NCBI GenBank assembly: GCA_012798745.1
Contig: JAAZMQ010000229.1
Span: 1 to 6,498 of the forward strand
Length of the DNA stretch: 6,498 nt
DNA from: Bacteroidales bacterium
Lineage (GTDB): Bacteria; Bacteroidota; Bacteroidia; Bacteroidales; Dysgonomonadaceae
Reading direction: 5' to 3'
Part shown: positions 6,425 to 6,498 of the stretch, one piece after another
Layout of the letters: each line of letters begins with the position of its first letter
How positions within the stretch are numbered: the first letter of the stretch is position 1
Program-made: the position numbers and the translations under genes
Notes under the pieces: generated by a model
Database searches by the model: none
Told to the model about the DNA's origin: nothing
Seen by the model: the letters and a program-made list of their open reading frames with translations, nothing else

Positions 6425-6432
6425 TACTTTTG
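6425..6432 (+). promoter_or_regulatory. Bacteroidota-type -7 element for the probable guaB
   Basis: TACTTTTG matches TAnnTTTG and ends 30 bp before the ATG at 6463. It overlaps a 10-bp perfect palindrome TTGCATGCAA (6430-6439) around the expected start of transcription. No -33 TTG is evident. Confidence 0.5.
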
Positions 6433-6462
6433 CATGCAATAAATTAAGAAAAGTATATACTT

Positions 6463-6498
6463 ATGTCGTTTATTGCAGATAAAATTATGATGGATGGA
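6463..6498 (+). CDS. guaB: Probable IMP dehydrogenase, first 12 codons (cut by window edge)
   Basis: Only MSFIADKIMMDG is visible. It nearly matches the N-terminus of Bacteroides-type IMP dehydrogenase as I recall it (MSFIADKI-MDG, followed in that family by LTYDDVLL). The enzyme oxidises IMP to XMP, the committed step of GMP synthesis. The ATG follows a consensus -7 element by 30 bp, which supports it as a true start. No catalytic residue is in view, so the call rests on a short N-terminal match from memory. Confidence 0.65.
   Translation, partial: MSFIADKIMMDG

Noticed and set aside
1..6498. A previously undescribed system, mobile element, CRISPR array or RNA gene
   Set aside because: All sizeable open frames belong to recognised families. 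No direct-repeat array, terminal inverted repeats, transposase, integrase or tRNA-like fold was seen on either strand.

Overview
The window looks like ordinary chromosome from a low-GC member of the phylum Bacteroidota, most likely order Bacteroidales. Three things support this. A serine palmitoyltransferase closely resembles the Bacteroides/Porphyromonas sphingolipid enzyme. The last 12 codons match my recollection of the N-terminus of Bacteroides-type IMP dehydrogenase. Most genes are preceded by the Bacteroidota -7 promoter element TAnnTTTG and lack Shine-Dalgarno sequences. I assign no genus.

Layout, left to right. A rhomboid-family membrane protein (minus strand, cut by the left edge) is divergent from an HU-type DNA-binding protein (plus, 668-934), which ends in a clear intrinsic terminator. 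Next is an RlmD/RumA-type 23S rRNA uracil-C5 methyltransferase (plus, 1152-2561). It converges, with only 5 bp between stop codons, on a minus-strand pair: a ferritin (3526-4014) and, 41 bp downstream of it, a TraB/GumN-family lipoprotein (2567-3484). A 322-bp non-coding stretch separates the ferritin from the divergent serine palmitoyltransferase (plus, 4337-5530). That gene converges on a typical 2-Cys peroxiredoxin (minus, 5595-6242), which is divergent from the first codons of a probable guaB (plus, from 6463, cut by the right edge).

The genes are mostly single housekeeping units: nucleoid structure, rRNA modification, iron storage, sphingolipid synthesis, peroxide removal and GMP synthesis. 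The only probable co-transcribed pair is ferritin plus TraB lipoprotein. Ferritin and peroxiredoxin both belong to iron/oxidative-stress defence but are separate transcription units.

I found no mobile element, CRISPR array, tRNA or rRNA gene, phage gene or gene cassette suggesting a new defence or biosynthetic system. The most interesting signal is regulatory: a near-perfect match (13 of 14 specified bases) to the PerR-box consensus, about 45 bp upstream of the ferritin start.
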